Source: Streptomyces violaceusniger Tu 4113
Lineage (GTDB): Bacteria > Actinomycetota > Actinomycetes > Streptomycetales > Streptomycetaceae
Length of the DNA stretch: 64,000 nucleotides
Assembly (NCBI RefSeq): GCF_000147815.2
Contig: NC_015957.1
Location: forward strand, 5,394,001 to 5,458,000
Reading direction: 5' to 3'
Positions 1 through 9,312 of this stretch are shown here, piece after piece. The notes below the pieces were generated by a model, which was not told the origin of the DNA, made no database searches, and saw only the letters and a program-made list of their open reading frames with translations. The stretch's first letter is position 1. Each line of letters starts with the position of its first letter. A program made the position numbers and the translations under genes.

Positions 1-854
1 CGGGGACGTATCTGATGGGAGGCGATGACGCCGACGCGTTTCCCGAGGACGGTGAAGGCCCGGTCCGGGCGGTGCGGCTGTCGCCGTTCCTGATCGACGC
101 GACCGCTGTCACCAACAGGCAGTTCGCGACGTTCGTGCGCAGCAGCGGCTACCGTACCGACGCCGAGCGCTACGGCTGGTCCTTCGTGTTCTACGCACTC
201 GTCCACCCCGACGCCCGGCACCTGGTGCGCGACGGCACGGTGGCACAGGCACCCTGGTGGCTCGCGGTGGACGGGGCGTGCTGGCGGGCCCCCTACGGGC
301 CGGGGTCGTCATGGACCGATCTGTCGAACCACCCTGTCGTCCATGTCTCCTGGCGTGACGCGTCCGCCTACGCGACATGGGCGGGCAAGCGCCTGCCCAC
401 GGAGGCGGAGTGGGAGATGGCGGCGCGTGGCGGTCTGGAACGCGCCCGCTTCCCGTGGGGGAATGAGCTCCTGCCCCGGGGGCAGCACCGCTGCAATATC
501 TGGCAGGGGGAGTTCCCGCAGGTCAACACAGGTGAGGATGGGTATCTGGGAACCGCGCCGGTCAAGTCCTACCGGGCCAACAACTTCGGCCTGTACAACA
601 CATCGGGCAATGTGTGGGAATGGTGCTCCGACTGGTGGAGCACCACCTGGCACGCGGCCGACCGTCCGGAGACCCGCCAGGACCCGGCCGGACCTCCCGC
701 CGGGGAGGCGAAGGTGATCCGCGGGGGGTCCTACCTGTGCCACGCGTCGTACTGCAACCGCTACCGCGTCGCCGCGCGCACCTCCAACACACCTGACAGC
801 AGCACCGGGCACATGGGGTTCCGCTGTGCGGCGGACCTGCCCCCGTCGCGCTGA
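1..854 (+). CDS. Formylglycine-generating enzyme (SUMF1/EgtB-like fold), 5' end outside window
   Basis: Oxidises the active-site cysteine of type I sulfatases to formylglycine. The frame is open to the window edge and reads GTYLMGGDD, the usual FGE N-terminal strand, so the true start lies upstream and the ATG at 15 is internal. The C-terminal signature SYLCHASYC followed by RYRVAARTSNTPDSS carries the two copper-binding cysteines, residues 242 and 247 counted from that ATG. GFRC ends the domain. The next gene, 48 bp downstream, is a CxPxR arylsulfatase, the expected client, so the pair is probably co-transcribed. The catalytic cysteines separate it from non-catalytic SUMF1-fold proteins; EgtB is less likely because no DinB region is visible in the part seen. 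Confidence 0.93.
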   Translation, partial: GTYLMGGDDADAFPEDGEGPVRAVRLSPFLIDATAVTNRQFATFVRSSGYRTDAERYGWSFVFYALVHPDARHLVRDGTVAQAPWWLAVDGACWRAPYGPGSSWTDLSNHPVVHVSWRDASAYATWAGKRLPTEAEWEMAARGGLERARFPWGNELLPRGQHRCNIWQGEFPQVNTGEDGYLGTAPVKSYRANNFGLYNTSGNVWEWCSDWWSTTWHAADRPETRQDPAGPPAGEAKVIRGGSYLCHASYCNRYRVAARTSNTPDSSTGHMGFRCAADLPPSR

Positions 855-902
855 CGGACCGCCGGCACAACGCACCCATGTCCATGCAAAGGAGCGTCCT
901 GG

Positions 903-3170
903 ATGACCAACGCCTCTCCGCATCCGCCGTCCGCGAGCGGCACTTTCCAAGGCAAGATCGGCACGACCTACGAGGAGTCGACTCCGTGGTGGCCCGAGCA
1001 GCCGGCGCCGCCCGAGGACACGCCCAATGTCGTGGTCATCGTGCTCGACGACGTCGGCTTCTCCGACCTCGGCTGTTTCGGCTCGGACATCGAGACCCCG
1101 GCCATGGACGCCCTCGCCACCGGCGGCCTGCGCTACACCAACTTCCATACCACCACGCTGTGTTCGCCGACCCGGGCCTCCCTGCTGACCGGCCGGAACC
1201 ACCACTCGGTGGGCATGCGGATGCTGTCCAACTTCGACACCGGCTTCCCCAGCGGCCGCGGACGGGTCACCCAGGCCGCCGCGATGCTGCCCGAGGTGCT
1301 GCGCGACAACGGCTTCAACACCATGGCCGTGGGCAAGTGGCATCTGGCGCCGATGGAGCAGACCACCGCGTCCGGGCCGTACACCCAGTGGCCGCTCTCC
1401 CGTGGGTTCGAGCGCTACTACGGATTCCTGGAAGCCGAGACGGACAGCTTCTATCCGGAGCTGTTCTACGACAACCACGCCGTGGCGCCGCCGAAGACCC
1501 CGGAAGAGGGCTATCACCTCAGTGAGGACCTGGTGGACCGGGCGATCGAATTCGTCACGGACCAGACGTCGGTCACTCCCGAGAAGCCCTTCTTCATGTA
1601 CATGGCCTTCGGTGCGGCGCATGCCCCGCACCAGGCGCCACAGGAATACCTGGAGAAATACCGGGGCCGGTTCGACCACGGCTGGGACGTCGAGCGCGAG
1701 ACCCGGCACGCCCGCCAGATCGAACGGGGCATCCTGCCGCCCGGCACCGAACTGGCCCCGCGCAACCCCGGAGTCGAGCCCTTCGACGAGCTGTCGGACG
1801 ACGAGCAGAAGCTGTCCGTGCGCCTCCAGGAGGCCTACGCGGCGATGCTCGACCACACCGACCACCACATCGGCCGGTTCATGGAATTCCTGGAGCGGAT
1901 AGGGCAGTTGGAGAACACCATCACCATCCTGCTCTCGGACAACGGGGCCAGCCAGGAAGGCGGGCAGAAGGGGTCCCTCAACCCCACCGCGTTCCAGAAC
2001 GGCCTCTCCGAGGACTTCGACGAGATGCTCGCGCGGATCGACGAGATCGGCACCACGCGGGCGCACGCCAACTACCCCTGGGGCTGGGCGCAGGCGGGCA
2101 ACACACCGTTCAAGCGCTACAAGCAGAACACCCACGAGGGTGGCGTCCGCTGCCCGCTCATCGTGAACTGGCCCCGCGGGCTGTCGCGCACCGACGAGAA
2201 CCGGCAGCAATTCCACCATGTCAGCGACATCATGCCGACCCTCTTCGAACTGCTCGATCTGCAGGCGCCCGAGGTCTACCACGGCATCCCGCAGATGCCG
2301 ATCCACGGCACGAGCATGGCCTACACGTTGGACGCGCCGACCGCGCCGACACGCAAGGAGGCCCAGTACTTCGAGATGTTCGGGCACCGCGCGATCTGGC
2401 ACGACGGCTGGAAGGCTGTCTCCTTCCATCAGCGGGGGTCGTCGTTCGACGACGACCAGTGGGAGCTCTACCACCACGACACCGACTTCTCGGAGTGCAA
2501 CGACCTGGCGGAGACGCAGCCCGAGCAACTGCAGAAGATGGTCGCGCGCTTCTGGGTGGAGGCCGGGAAATACGATGTGCTGCCGCTGGACGACAACGGC
2601 TTCGCCCTCCGCGCGAAGATCCCGCGCCCCGGGTCGCCGCGCAGGCGCACCACCTTCACGTACTACCCGGGCATGGCGCATCTGCCCGGCGCCGCGGTGC
2701 CACCGGTGATGAACCGCGCCCACCGCATCACCGCGTTCGTCGACCGGGCCGCCGCGTCGGACGAGGGCGTTCTGGTGTCCCTGGGCAACATCAGCAGCGG
2801 CTACGTCCTGTACGTCAAGGACAACCGGCTCGTCTACGAGTACAACTTCCTCGGCACCCGCTACACGGTGACGTCGCAGGACGAACTCCCTCTCGGCCCG
2901 GCCGAGTTGACCTTCGATTTCATCAAGACCGGTGACGTGCGGGGCGTCGGTCGTCTGTACGTGTCCGGAATGCCGGCCGGTAAGACGGACCTGCCGCAGG
3001 TCCTGCCGCACTTCTTCGGATGGCAGGGCCTCGACGTCGGCCGGGACACCCTGTCGCCCTCCTCGCCCAGCTACGACGGTGAGTTCGCGTTCGCCGGCAA
3101 GCTCGACAGGGTCGTCTTCGACGTCGCGCCGGACGAAGAGGGCACGGAGCCCTTCGAGCGCGTCGACTGA
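903..3170 (+). CDS. Type I (formylglycine) arylsulfatase
   Basis: Hydrolyses a sulfate ester; the organic substrate is unknown. The product is 755 aa. It has the metal-binding LDD pair at residues 48-50, the sulfatase signature CSPTRASLLTG with the modified cysteine at C87, then GKWHLAP and the second metal site LLSDNGA. After the alkaline-phosphatase-like domain (about 40-550) comes a beta-rich C-terminal extension (about 590-745), as in long actinobacterial arylsulfatases. I see no signal peptide or Tat motif, so a cytoplasmic location is likely. The ATG at 903 follows AAAGGAG. It is downstream of its maturase and ends in a strong hairpin shared with the converging SDR gene. Confidence 0.93.
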   Translation: MTNASPHPPSASGTFQGKIGTTYEESTPWWPEQPAPPEDTPNVVVIVLDDVGFSDLGCFGSDIETPAMDALATGGLRYTNFHTTTLCSPTRASLLTGRNHHSVGMRMLSNFDTGFPSGRGRVTQAAAMLPEVLRDNGFNTMAVGKWHLAPMEQTTASGPYTQWPLSRGFERYYGFLEAETDSFYPELFYDNHAVAPPKTPEEGYHLSEDLVDRAIEFVTDQTSVTPEKPFFMYMAFGAAHAPHQAPQEYLEKYRGRFDHGWDVERETRHARQIERGILPPGTELAPRNPGVEPFDELSDDEQKLSVRLQEAYAAMLDHTDHHIGRFMEFLERIGQLENTITILLSDNGASQEGGQKGSLNPTAFQNGLSEDFDEMLARIDEIGTTRAHANYPWGWAQAGNTPFKRYKQNTHEGGVRCPLIVNWPRGLSRTDENRQQFHHVSDIMPTLFELLDLQAPEVYHGIPQMPIHGTSMAYTLDAPTAPTRKEAQYFEMFGHRAIWHDGWKAVSFHQRGSSFDDDQWELYHHDTDFSECNDLAETQPEQLQKMVARFWVEAGKYDVLPLDDNGFALRAKIPRPGSPRRRTTFTYYPGMAHLPGAAVPPVMNRAHRITAFVDRAAASDEGVLVSLGNISSGYVLYVKDNRLVYEYNFLGTRYTVTSQDELPLGPAELTFDFIKTGDVRGVGRLYVSGMPAGKTDLPQVLPHFFGWQGLDVGRDTLSPSSPSYDGEFAFAGKLDRVVFDVAPDEEGTEPFERVD

Positions 3171-3181
3171 GCGCTCCCGCG

Positions 3182-3220
3182 CGAGGGCCCGCCGCCGGAA
3201 GGAACGGTGGCGGGCCCTCG
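3182..3220. terminator. Bidirectional intrinsic terminator
   Basis: Perfect 11-bp arms GAGGGCCCGCC (3183-3193) and GGCGGGCCCTC (3209-3219), extended by a flanking C-G pair, lie between the converging arylsulfatase and SDR genes, with a T-rich tract on the right. Confidence 0.85.
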
Positions 3221-3233
3221 TGTCTTTGCCGGG

Positions 3234-4031
3234 TCAGCTGGGCGGCGTATAACGTCCGTCGATCGCCGTCCAGCCTCCGTCCACGAAGAGCTGGCTGCCC
3301 GTCACGAAGGACGACGCGTCCGACGCCAAATAGACCACGGCGCCCGCCAGTTCGTCGGGCCGGGACCAGCGGCCCAGGGCACTCTTGGACGCGTAGGCCT
3401 CCGACCACTCCGGTACGGCCCTGATCTGCGCGGTCAGCGGTGTGTCGACGACGCCCGGAGCGACGGCGTTGACCCGCACGCCCGACGGGCCCAGCTCGGC
3501 CGCCGCGGTGCGCAGCATCTGGACGAGGCCGGCCTTCGTGGCCGCGTACACGCCCTGGCCCGGCTCGACGGCCACCGAACGGATCGAGCTGAAGCCGATG
3601 ATGCTCCCGCGGCCACGTTCGGCCATGCCGCGGCCGAAGGCCCGCACCAGGTCGAAGGAGGCGCGCAGATTGAGCCCCACGACCCGGTCGAACTCGTCCG
3701 ACGTGTAGTCGAGCAGGTGCTTGCGCACGTTCGTCGCGGCGGTGAAGACGAGGACGTCGACGCCGCCGAGCTCCTCGGCGGCACGCGCGACCGCCTCGCC
3801 GTCGAGCACGTCGAGGGCGTACGCCGACGTCTCCTGGCCCATCGACGCCGTCTCCTCGGCGGCCTTCAGGTCACGGTCGGCGCACACCACGGTGGCGCCG
3901 TGCGCGGCGAGCGCCAGGGCGCTCTCGCGGCCGATGCCGCTGCCGGCGCCCACCACGACGGCCCTGCGGCCGTCGAGCCGGAACAGACGGGAGTAGCTGT
4001 TCACCGCATCGGTGCGGTCGTTCTCCTGCAT
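3234..4031 (-). CDS. SDR family NAD(P)-dependent oxidoreductase
   Basis: Classical short-chain dehydrogenase of 265 aa, last gene of the minus-strand operon. It shows the Rossmann motif GAGSGIGRE, the catalytic serine in GFSSIRS, the YAATK catalytic Tyr/Lys pair and the C-terminal FVDGGW. The frame is open much further upstream, but the ATG at 4031 lies 5 bp after the aldehyde dehydrogenase stop and starts just before the Rossmann strand, so it is preferred. Pairing with an aldehyde dehydrogenase suggests sequential alcohol and aldehyde oxidation of the imported substrate. Substrate unknown. Confidence 0.9.
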   Translation of the reverse strand: MQENDRTDAVNSYSRLFRLDGRRAVVVGAGSGIGRESALALAAHGATVVCADRDLKAAEETASMGQETSAYALDVLDGEAVARAAEELGGVDVLVFTAATNVRKHLLDYTSDEFDRVVGLNLRASFDLVRAFGRGMAERGRGSIIGFSSIRSVAVEPGQGVYAATKAGLVQMLRTAAAELGPSGVRVNAVAPGVVDTPLTAQIRAVPEWSEAYASKSALGRWSRPDELAGAVVYLASDASSFVTGSQLFVDGGWTAIDGRYTPPS

Positions 4032-4036
4032 GGTCC

Positions 4037-5527
4037 TCACGGCTTCTTCGTCGTCGGGCGGATGACTGCCATACGGGTCACGGTGAGCTCTTCGATGGCG
4101 AACCTCGGGCCCTCCCGTCCGGCCCCGGAGTCCTTCACACCGCCGTACGGCATGACGTCGGAACGGAAACCGGGAACCTCGTTGACGACCACTCCGCCCA
4201 CCTCCAGGCGGTCCAGAGCGGCGAACGCGGTGTCCAGGGCGCTGGTGTAGACGCTCGCGTGCAGTCCGTAACGCGAGTCGTTGACCAGGTCGAAGGCGGT
4301 CTCCAGATCGGGGACGGACCGTACGGCGACCACGGGGCCGAACACTTCCTCGTCCCAGACGGCGAGGGCGCGGTCCACATCGAGCAGAACGGCGGGCTCG
4401 ATCACACCATCGGTGACCGATCCTCCGGCCACCAGCGACGCCCCCGCCTCCACCGCCTCGGCCAGCCACGCGCGCACCCGCTCGGTCGACCGCTTGTCGA
4501 TGAGTGCCGAGACGCGCGTCTGCGGATCGCGGGGGTCGCCCACGGCCACCTGGGCCACTCGCTCCGTCAGGCGGGCCACGAACTCCTTCCGCACGGAGTC
4601 CACCACGATGACCCGCTGCACGCTGATGCACGCCTGGCCCGACGCGTAGTACCCGCCGCGCACCACCGCGTCGGCGGCGGCGTCGAGGTCGGCGTCGGCG
4701 GCCACCACCAGGGCGGCGTTGGAGCCGAGTTCGAGCAGCACCTTGGTGGGTGCCGCGTCCCGGGCGATCTGGTGGCCGACGGCGGCGGAACCGGTGAAGG
4801 ACACCGCTCCGATCCGGCGGTCGGTGGTCAGCGCGACACCTACCTCGGGGCCCCCGGTCACCAGTTGCACCGCGGCCTGTGGTGCGCCGCCGGCGCGCAG
4901 GGCCTCACGGAGGAGGTGCACCAGCCACAGGGTGGCCAGCGGGGTCTGCGGGGCGGGCTTGGCGATGATGGGGCAGCCGGCGGCCAGCGCCGGCGCGATC
5001 TTGTGCGCGGCGAGCAGCAGCGGGTAGTTGAAGCCCGCGATGCCCACCACCACGCCAATCGGCTTGCGGGTCCAGAAGCCGAGCAGCCCCTCCCCCGACG
5101 GCAGCAGGTCCAGCGGCACCGTCTCCCCGTGCAGCCGGGCCACTTCCTCGGCCGCCGTCAGGAGGGTCAGCAGGGTGCGGTCGACCTCGACCCGGCAGTC
5201 GACCAGCGGCTTGCCGTTCTCCAGGACGAGGAGCCGCTCGAAGTCCGCGCGCCGGGAGGCGAGCGCCTCGTGCGTCGCGAGCAGCGCCGTCCTGCGTACG
5301 TGCGAGGGGAGCCGGCCGACGCGCTCGCGGACCGCGAGGGCCGCGTCGAGGGCGTGGCGGGCGAGGGCGGTGTCCCCGATCGGCGCCCGTGCGACGAGCG
5401 TCCCGTCGTAGGGGAAACGGACGTCCTCGGTGGCGGGTGCCTCCACCCAGGTGTCGCCGATGGGAAGACCCTCGGGAAACTCCTTCGCCACGGGGCTTTC
5501 GCCGGCGGGTTCGGCGTGGGTCGTCAC
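4037..5527 (-). CDS. NAD(P)-dependent aldehyde dehydrogenase
   Basis: ALDH superfamily protein, 496 aa, oxidising an aldehyde to a carboxylate. Motifs: NAD-binding SFTGSAAVG, catalytic glutamate in LLELGSNAAL (usually ELGG), catalytic cysteine in GQACISVQR, and EEVFGPV near the end. The GTG start at 5527 overlaps the stop of the upstream ABC ATPase gene (GTGA). It is chosen over the longer open frame because it gives the normal family length and implies translational coupling. Sequence type is closest to salicylaldehyde/succinate-semialdehyde-type ALDHs, without a firm substrate. Confidence 0.92.
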   Translation of the reverse strand: MTTHAEPAGESPVAKEFPEGLPIGDTWVEAPATEDVRFPYDGTLVARAPIGDTALARHALDAALAVRERVGRLPSHVRRTALLATHEALASRRADFERLLVLENGKPLVDCRVEVDRTLLTLLTAAEEVARLHGETVPLDLLPSGEGLLGFWTRKPIGVVVGIAGFNYPLLLAAHKIAPALAAGCPIIAKPAPQTPLATLWLVHLLREALRAGGAPQAAVQLVTGGPEVGVALTTDRRIGAVSFTGSAAVGHQIARDAAPTKVLLELGSNAALVVAADADLDAAADAVVRGGYYASGQACISVQRVIVVDSVRKEFVARLTERVAQVAVGDPRDPQTRVSALIDKRSTERVRAWLAEAVEAGASLVAGGSVTDGVIEPAVLLDVDRALAVWDEEVFGPVVAVRSVPDLETAFDLVNDSRYGLHASVYTSALDTAFAALDRLEVGGVVVNEVPGFRSDVMPYGGVKDSGAGREGPRFAIEELTVTRMAVIRPTTKKP

Positions 5528-6405
5528 GGTTGGTACTCCCGGTTGAGGTCGGCGGCCGACGCTCCGGACAGTGCCTTGCCCAGAGTCGGAACGGCGGAGA
5601 TCAGCCTGCGTGTGTAGGAATGTTGCGGATCCTCGTACACCTGCTCGGTGGCCCCGGTCTCCACGATCTGCCCGTTGTGCATGACCGCGACCCGGTCGCA
5701 CACATGGCGGACCACGGACAGGTCGTGGGAGACGAAGACCAGCGTGAGGTTCAACTCGTCGACGAGGTCGGCGATGAGGTTGAGGACCTGGGCCCGTACG
5801 GACACGTCCAGGGCGCTCACCGGCTCATCGGCCACGATGATCTTCGGACGGGGGGCCAGAGCGCGCGCGATCGAGATGCGCTGCCGCTGGCCGCCGGAGA
5901 ACTGGTGCGGATACCGGTCCGCCGCGTCGGCTCGCAGGCCGACGGCCTCGAGCAACTCGGCCACCCGCTCCCGGCGGTTCCCGCTCCCCTGCGCGACGAG
6001 CGGCTCGGCCACGATGTCGCCGACGCGCATACGCGGGTCCAGCGAACTCATCGGGTCCTGGAACACGAGCTGGAGCCGCTCGCGGACGAACCGGAGCTGT
6101 CTCTCCCGGAGCCCGGTGATGTCCCGGCCGTCGATCGCGACGCTGCCGCTGGTGGGGCGGTCGAGCCCGGCCAGGATCCGCAGCAGGGTCGACTTGCCGC
6201 ACCCCGACTCGCCCACGATGCCGAACCGTTGCCCCGCGGGGACGGCGAAGCTGACGCCGCGCAGCGCGTGCACCGGCGGGCTGGGGTGGCGCAGCGAGGT
6301 ACGAGGCCGCCGGTAGTCGCGGGTGACGTCGCGGACGCTGATGGCATCCGCCGGGCCGGTCCGCGGCCCGGGGGCGAGGGGGGCGCTGGTCGGCTGCTCA
6401 GCCAC
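5524..6405 (-). CDS. Oligopeptide-type ABC importer, ATP-binding subunit (OppF/DppF-like)
   Basis: ATPase of a peptide/nickel-family importer, 293 aa. Walker A GESGCGKST, signature SGGQRQR, Walker B IIVADEP and the D-loop SALD are intact. It pairs with the neighbouring DppD-like ATPase to drive import through the two permeases. The GTG start overlaps the DppD-like gene by 8 bp. The C-terminal oligopeptide-transporter extension typical of the family is short here. Confidence 0.93.
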   Translation of the reverse strand: MAEQPTSAPLAPGPRTGPADAISVRDVTRDYRRPRTSLRHPSPPVHALRGVSFAVPAGQRFGIVGESGCGKSTLLRILAGLDRPTSGSVAIDGRDITGLRERQLRFVRERLQLVFQDPMSSLDPRMRVGDIVAEPLVAQGSGNRRERVAELLEAVGLRADAADRYPHQFSGGQRQRISIARALAPRPKIIVADEPVSALDVSVRAQVLNLIADLVDELNLTLVFVSHDLSVVRHVCDRVAVMHNGQIVETGATEQVYEDPQHSYTRRLISAVPTLGKALSGASAADLNREYQP

Positions 6406-7474
6406 GGCCGGCCTCCTGGTTCGTCGGGGTGCCGGTCCCGGGTGCGCCGCTCTCGGACACCGGGTGGAAGCAGGCGTAGCCGGATTCCGGCCCGGTCGCG
6501 ACCCATTCCGGCCGGGTGGCGCACACCTCGGTCGCCTGGGCGCATCTGTTCCTGAAGACGCATCCGGCGGGGAACTGTCCCGCGGGCGGAACCGACCCGC
6601 CGATGGTGACCAGCCGGCCGCGGTCGTCGACCACGGTCAGGTCCGAGGCGCCGATCAGGCCCTGGGTGTAGCGGTGCCGGGGGCGGGTGAACACCTCCCG
6701 GACCGGGCCGGACTCGACCACCCGCCCGCCGTACATCACCATGACCCGCTCACAGGCGGTGGCCACCACGGCCAGGTCGTGGGTGATGAAGAGCATGGCC
6801 GACCTGCGGTCCTCTACGCCCCGCACGATCAGGTCGAGCACCCGTGCCTGCACCGTGACGTCGAGCGCGGTGGTGGGTTCGTCGCAGACCAGCAGCGCGG
6901 GGTCGTTCGCGAGGGCGATGGCCAGCACCACGCGCTGCCGCTGGCCTCCGGAGAACTGGTGCGGGTAGGCGTCGGCGGCGACCGCGGGGTCGGGAAGTCC
7001 CACCTGGGCGAGGAGTTCCACGGCGGCGGCGCGAGCGGACGCGCGGTCGGGCCTGGTCCGGTGGATCAGCAGTACCTCGGCGATCTGCCGCCCGATCTTC
7101 ATCGTGGGGTTCAGAGCGGTCATGGGCTCCTGGAAGACCATGGCGATCTCCTTGCCCCGCACCCGGGACATCCGCGCCTCGTCGGCCCCCACCAGGTCGT
7201 GGCCGACTCCGGCGAGCCGCACCGAACCCGTGGCCCGGAGCTCCTCGGGAAGCAGGCCCATGACGCTCAGCGCGGTCAGCGACTTGCCCGACCCCGACTC
7301 GCCGATCAGGCCGACCCGTTCGCCTGCCCGGATGGTGAAGTCGACGTCTTCGACGAGCTTGCGGCCGCCCACCGCGACGTCCAGGTTCCGCACGGTCAGT
7401 ACGTCGTCGGGAGAGTCGGGAGAGTCGGCGGAGCCCGCTGCGGAGGCCGGTGCCGTATCAGGTGCCGGATTCAT
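6398..7474 (-). CDS. Oligopeptide-type ABC importer, ATP-binding subunit (OppD/DppD-like)
   Basis: Second ATPase of the importer, 358 aa. Walker A GESGSGKS, signature SGGQRQR, Walker [13 protein letters not shown]. The C-terminal oligo-HPY region contains [16 protein letters not shown], the cysteine-rich motif that coordinates an Fe-S cluster in several DppD proteins. Its start overlaps the stop of the DppC-like permease (ATGA), so the genes are translationally coupled. Confidence 0.93.
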   Translation of the reverse strand: MNPAPDTAPASAAGSADSPDSPDDVLTVRNLDVAVGGRKLVEDVDFTIRAGERVGLIGESGSGKSLTALSVMGLLPEELRATGSVRLAGVGHDLVGADEARMSRVRGKEIAMVFQEPMTALNPTMKIGRQIAEVLLIHRTRPDRASARAAAVELLAQVGLPDPAVAADAYPHQFSGGQRQRVVLAIALANDPALLVCDEPTTALDVTVQARVLDLIVRGVEDRRSAMLFITHDLAVVATACERVMVMYGGRVVESGPVREVFTRPRHRYTQGLIGASDLTVVDDRGRLVTIGGSVPPAGQFPAGCVFRNRCAQATEVCATRPEWVATGPESGYACFHPVSESGAPGTGTPTNQEAGRG

Positions 7475-8349
7475 CGGCGGTCCTCCATCTTGGGGTCGAA
7501 GCGGTCGCGCAGGCCGTCACCGAGCAGATTGAACCCGAGCACCGCCACCGCGATCGCGATGCCCGGGAACACGGCGAGCCGGGGAGCGATCGACAGCATC
7601 TCCTGGCTCTCCTGCAGCATCCGGCCCCAGGACGGTGTGGGGGGCGGGGTTCCGAAGCCCAGGAAGGACAGCGCGGCTTCGGCGAGTACGGCGATGGCGA
7701 ATCCGACCGACGCCTGCACGATGACGAGACCGCTGACATTGGGCAGGACATGCCGCACGGCGATCGCGAACGGCCCGCGGCCCGCCGCGCGCGCGGCGAT
7801 GACGTATTCGGTCCGCATGACCTGCAGCGTGCCGCCGCGGATCAGCCGGGCGAAATGGGGGATGGACGCGATGCCGATGGCGATCATCGCGACCAGCGTG
7901 CCGGCGCCGTACACGGCGGAGAACATGATGGTCAGCAGGAGCGCCGGGAAGGCGAGAATCAGATCGTTGCCGCGCATGAGCAGCTCGCCGAACCAGCCGG
8001 GCGCCATTCCGGCGACGATGCCGAGGGGCACTCCGACCAGGGCGGCGACCCCCACCGCCACGAAGCCGACGAAGAGTGTGGTGCGCGAGCCCATCATGAT
8101 CTGGCTGAACACGTCGCGGCCGAATTTGTCCGTGCCGAACCAGTACTCCGACGACGGCGTCTCCAGCCGCGCCGCGGGGTTCACCAGGGTCGGGTCGTGC
8201 GGGGTCCACACGAAGGACAGCAGCGCCATGCCGAGTACGGCCACGACGATGAGAGCGCCCACCAGGAGGCTGCCCGGCACCGGGAGGCGCCGCCGGCGGC
8301 CCTCGGGCGCCGCGGACGCGACCGCGGCTTCGGTGTTCGGAGCACTCAT
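7471..8349 (-). CDS. Oligopeptide-type ABC importer, permease (OppC/DppC-like)
   Basis: Inner-membrane permease, 292 aa, with an N-terminal OppC-N segment (first TM about residues 25-47) followed by the binding-protein-dependent permease domain. The EAA loop reads AARAAGRGPFAI. The open frame runs several hundred bases upstream, but the ATG at 8349 overlaps the DppB-like stop (ATGA) and gives family length. Forms a heterodimeric channel with the gene upstream in the operon. Confidence 0.92.
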   Translation of the reverse strand: MSAPNTEAAVASAAPEGRRRRLPVPGSLLVGALIVVAVLGMALLSFVWTPHDPTLVNPAARLETPSSEYWFGTDKFGRDVFSQIMMGSRTTLFVGFVAVGVAALVGVPLGIVAGMAPGWFGELLMRGNDLILAFPALLLTIMFSAVYGAGTLVAMIAIGIASIPHFARLIRGGTLQVMRTEYVIAARAAGRGPFAIAVRHVLPNVSGLVIVQASVGFAIAVLAEAALSFLGFGTPPPTPSWGRMLQESQEMLSIAPRLAVFPGIAIAVAVLGFNLLGDGLRDRFDPKMEDRR

Positions 8350-9296
8350 GACGCACCCACCCTCAGCCGCGGGTCGATCAGCAGATAGATGATGTCCACC
8401 AGGAAGTTCACGAGCAGCACCGCCGTTGCGATGATCATGACCACGTCCTGCACCAGGATGAGGTCGCGGTTGGAGACGCTGTCCAGCAGCAGGCTCCCGA
8501 GCCCGGGGATGACGAAGACCCGTTCGATGACGACGGCGCCCACCAGCAGCGTGGCGAGTTGCAGCGCCAGGACGGTGACCACGGGCACCGCCGCGTTCCG
8601 CAGGCCGTGCCGCAGCAGCGCCTGTGTCGGACGGAGTCCCTTGGCGCGAGCGGTGCGCAGATAGTCCTCCCTGAGGACATCGAGCACGGCGCTGCGGACA
8701 TAGCGGGTGAGCACTGCCCCCTGCACCACGCCGAGGGACAGCGCGGGCAGCACCAACTGTTTGAGGAACAGGACCGGATCCTCGACCGGGGGTGTCCAGC
8801 CGTTCGCCGGCAGCCACCCGAGCCCCACCGCGAACACGGTGATCAGGAGGATGCCCGCGAGGAAGGCCGGGACGGCCACGCCGATCTGGGACAGGGCCGA
8901 GAGGATGAGCCCGGACGGCCTGCGGTGCCGCACGGCCATGACCATGCCCATGGGGATGGCCACGATGCAGGCGATCACCATCCCGGTGCCGACGAGCCAC
9001 AGGGTGACCTGGAGGCGGTCGGAGATCTGCGGGCCGATCGGCGCGTGTGAGATGTAGGAGTTGCCCGGGTCGAAGGTCACCAGTCCGTGGATCCAGCTCA
9101 GGTACTGCTCCACGAGCGGCCGGTTGAGCCCGAACTGCTCGCGCAGTTGCGCCACCGCGGTGTCCGAGGCGCTGGTGCCGAGTACGACGCGCGCCGGATC
9201 CCCGGGCAGGACCGCCATGAACGCGAACACCAGGACGGAGCTCACGGCAAGGCTGGCCAGGAGGATCGCGATCCGCTGCGCCAGACGGACGATCAT
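8346..9296 (-). CDS. Oligopeptide-type ABC importer, permease (OppB/DppB-like)
   Basis: Permease of 316 aa with six predicted membrane segments, the conserved N-terminal LPGDPARVVLG segment and the EAA loop TARAKGLRPTQAL. It is the first membrane component after the binding-protein gene (16-bp gap) and overlaps the next permease by 4 bp. Substrates of this family include peptides, nickel chelates, opines and glutathione-like compounds, so the class alone does not define the ligand. Confidence 0.93.
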   Translation of the reverse strand: MIVRLAQRIAILLASLAVSSVLVFAFMAVLPGDPARVVLGTSASDTAVAQLREQFGLNRPLVEQYLSWIHGLVTFDPGNSYISHAPIGPQISDRLQVTLWLVGTGMVIACIVAIPMGMVMAVRHRRPSGLILSALSQIGVAVPAFLAGILLITVFAVGLGWLPANGWTPPVEDPVLFLKQLVLPALSLGVVQGAVLTRYVRSAVLDVLREDYLRTARAKGLRPTQALLRHGLRNAAVPVVTVLALQLATLLVGAVVIERVFVIPGLGSLLLDSVSNRDLILVQDVVMIIATAVLLVNFLVDIIYLLIDPRLRVGAS

Positions 9297-9312
9297 GGGT
9301 TGAGGCCGCCTT

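Noticed and set aside
309..3011. Long minus-strand open frame (900 codons) opposite the arylsulfatase
   Set aside because: Antisense shadow of a high-GC gene: Val/Gly/Arg-rich, no domain, while the plus strand carries clear FGE and sulfatase signatures. The same applies to the long frames at 29690-32482 (+), 59783-61729 (+), 46397-48127 (-), 49817-51793 (-) and 54137-56371 (-).
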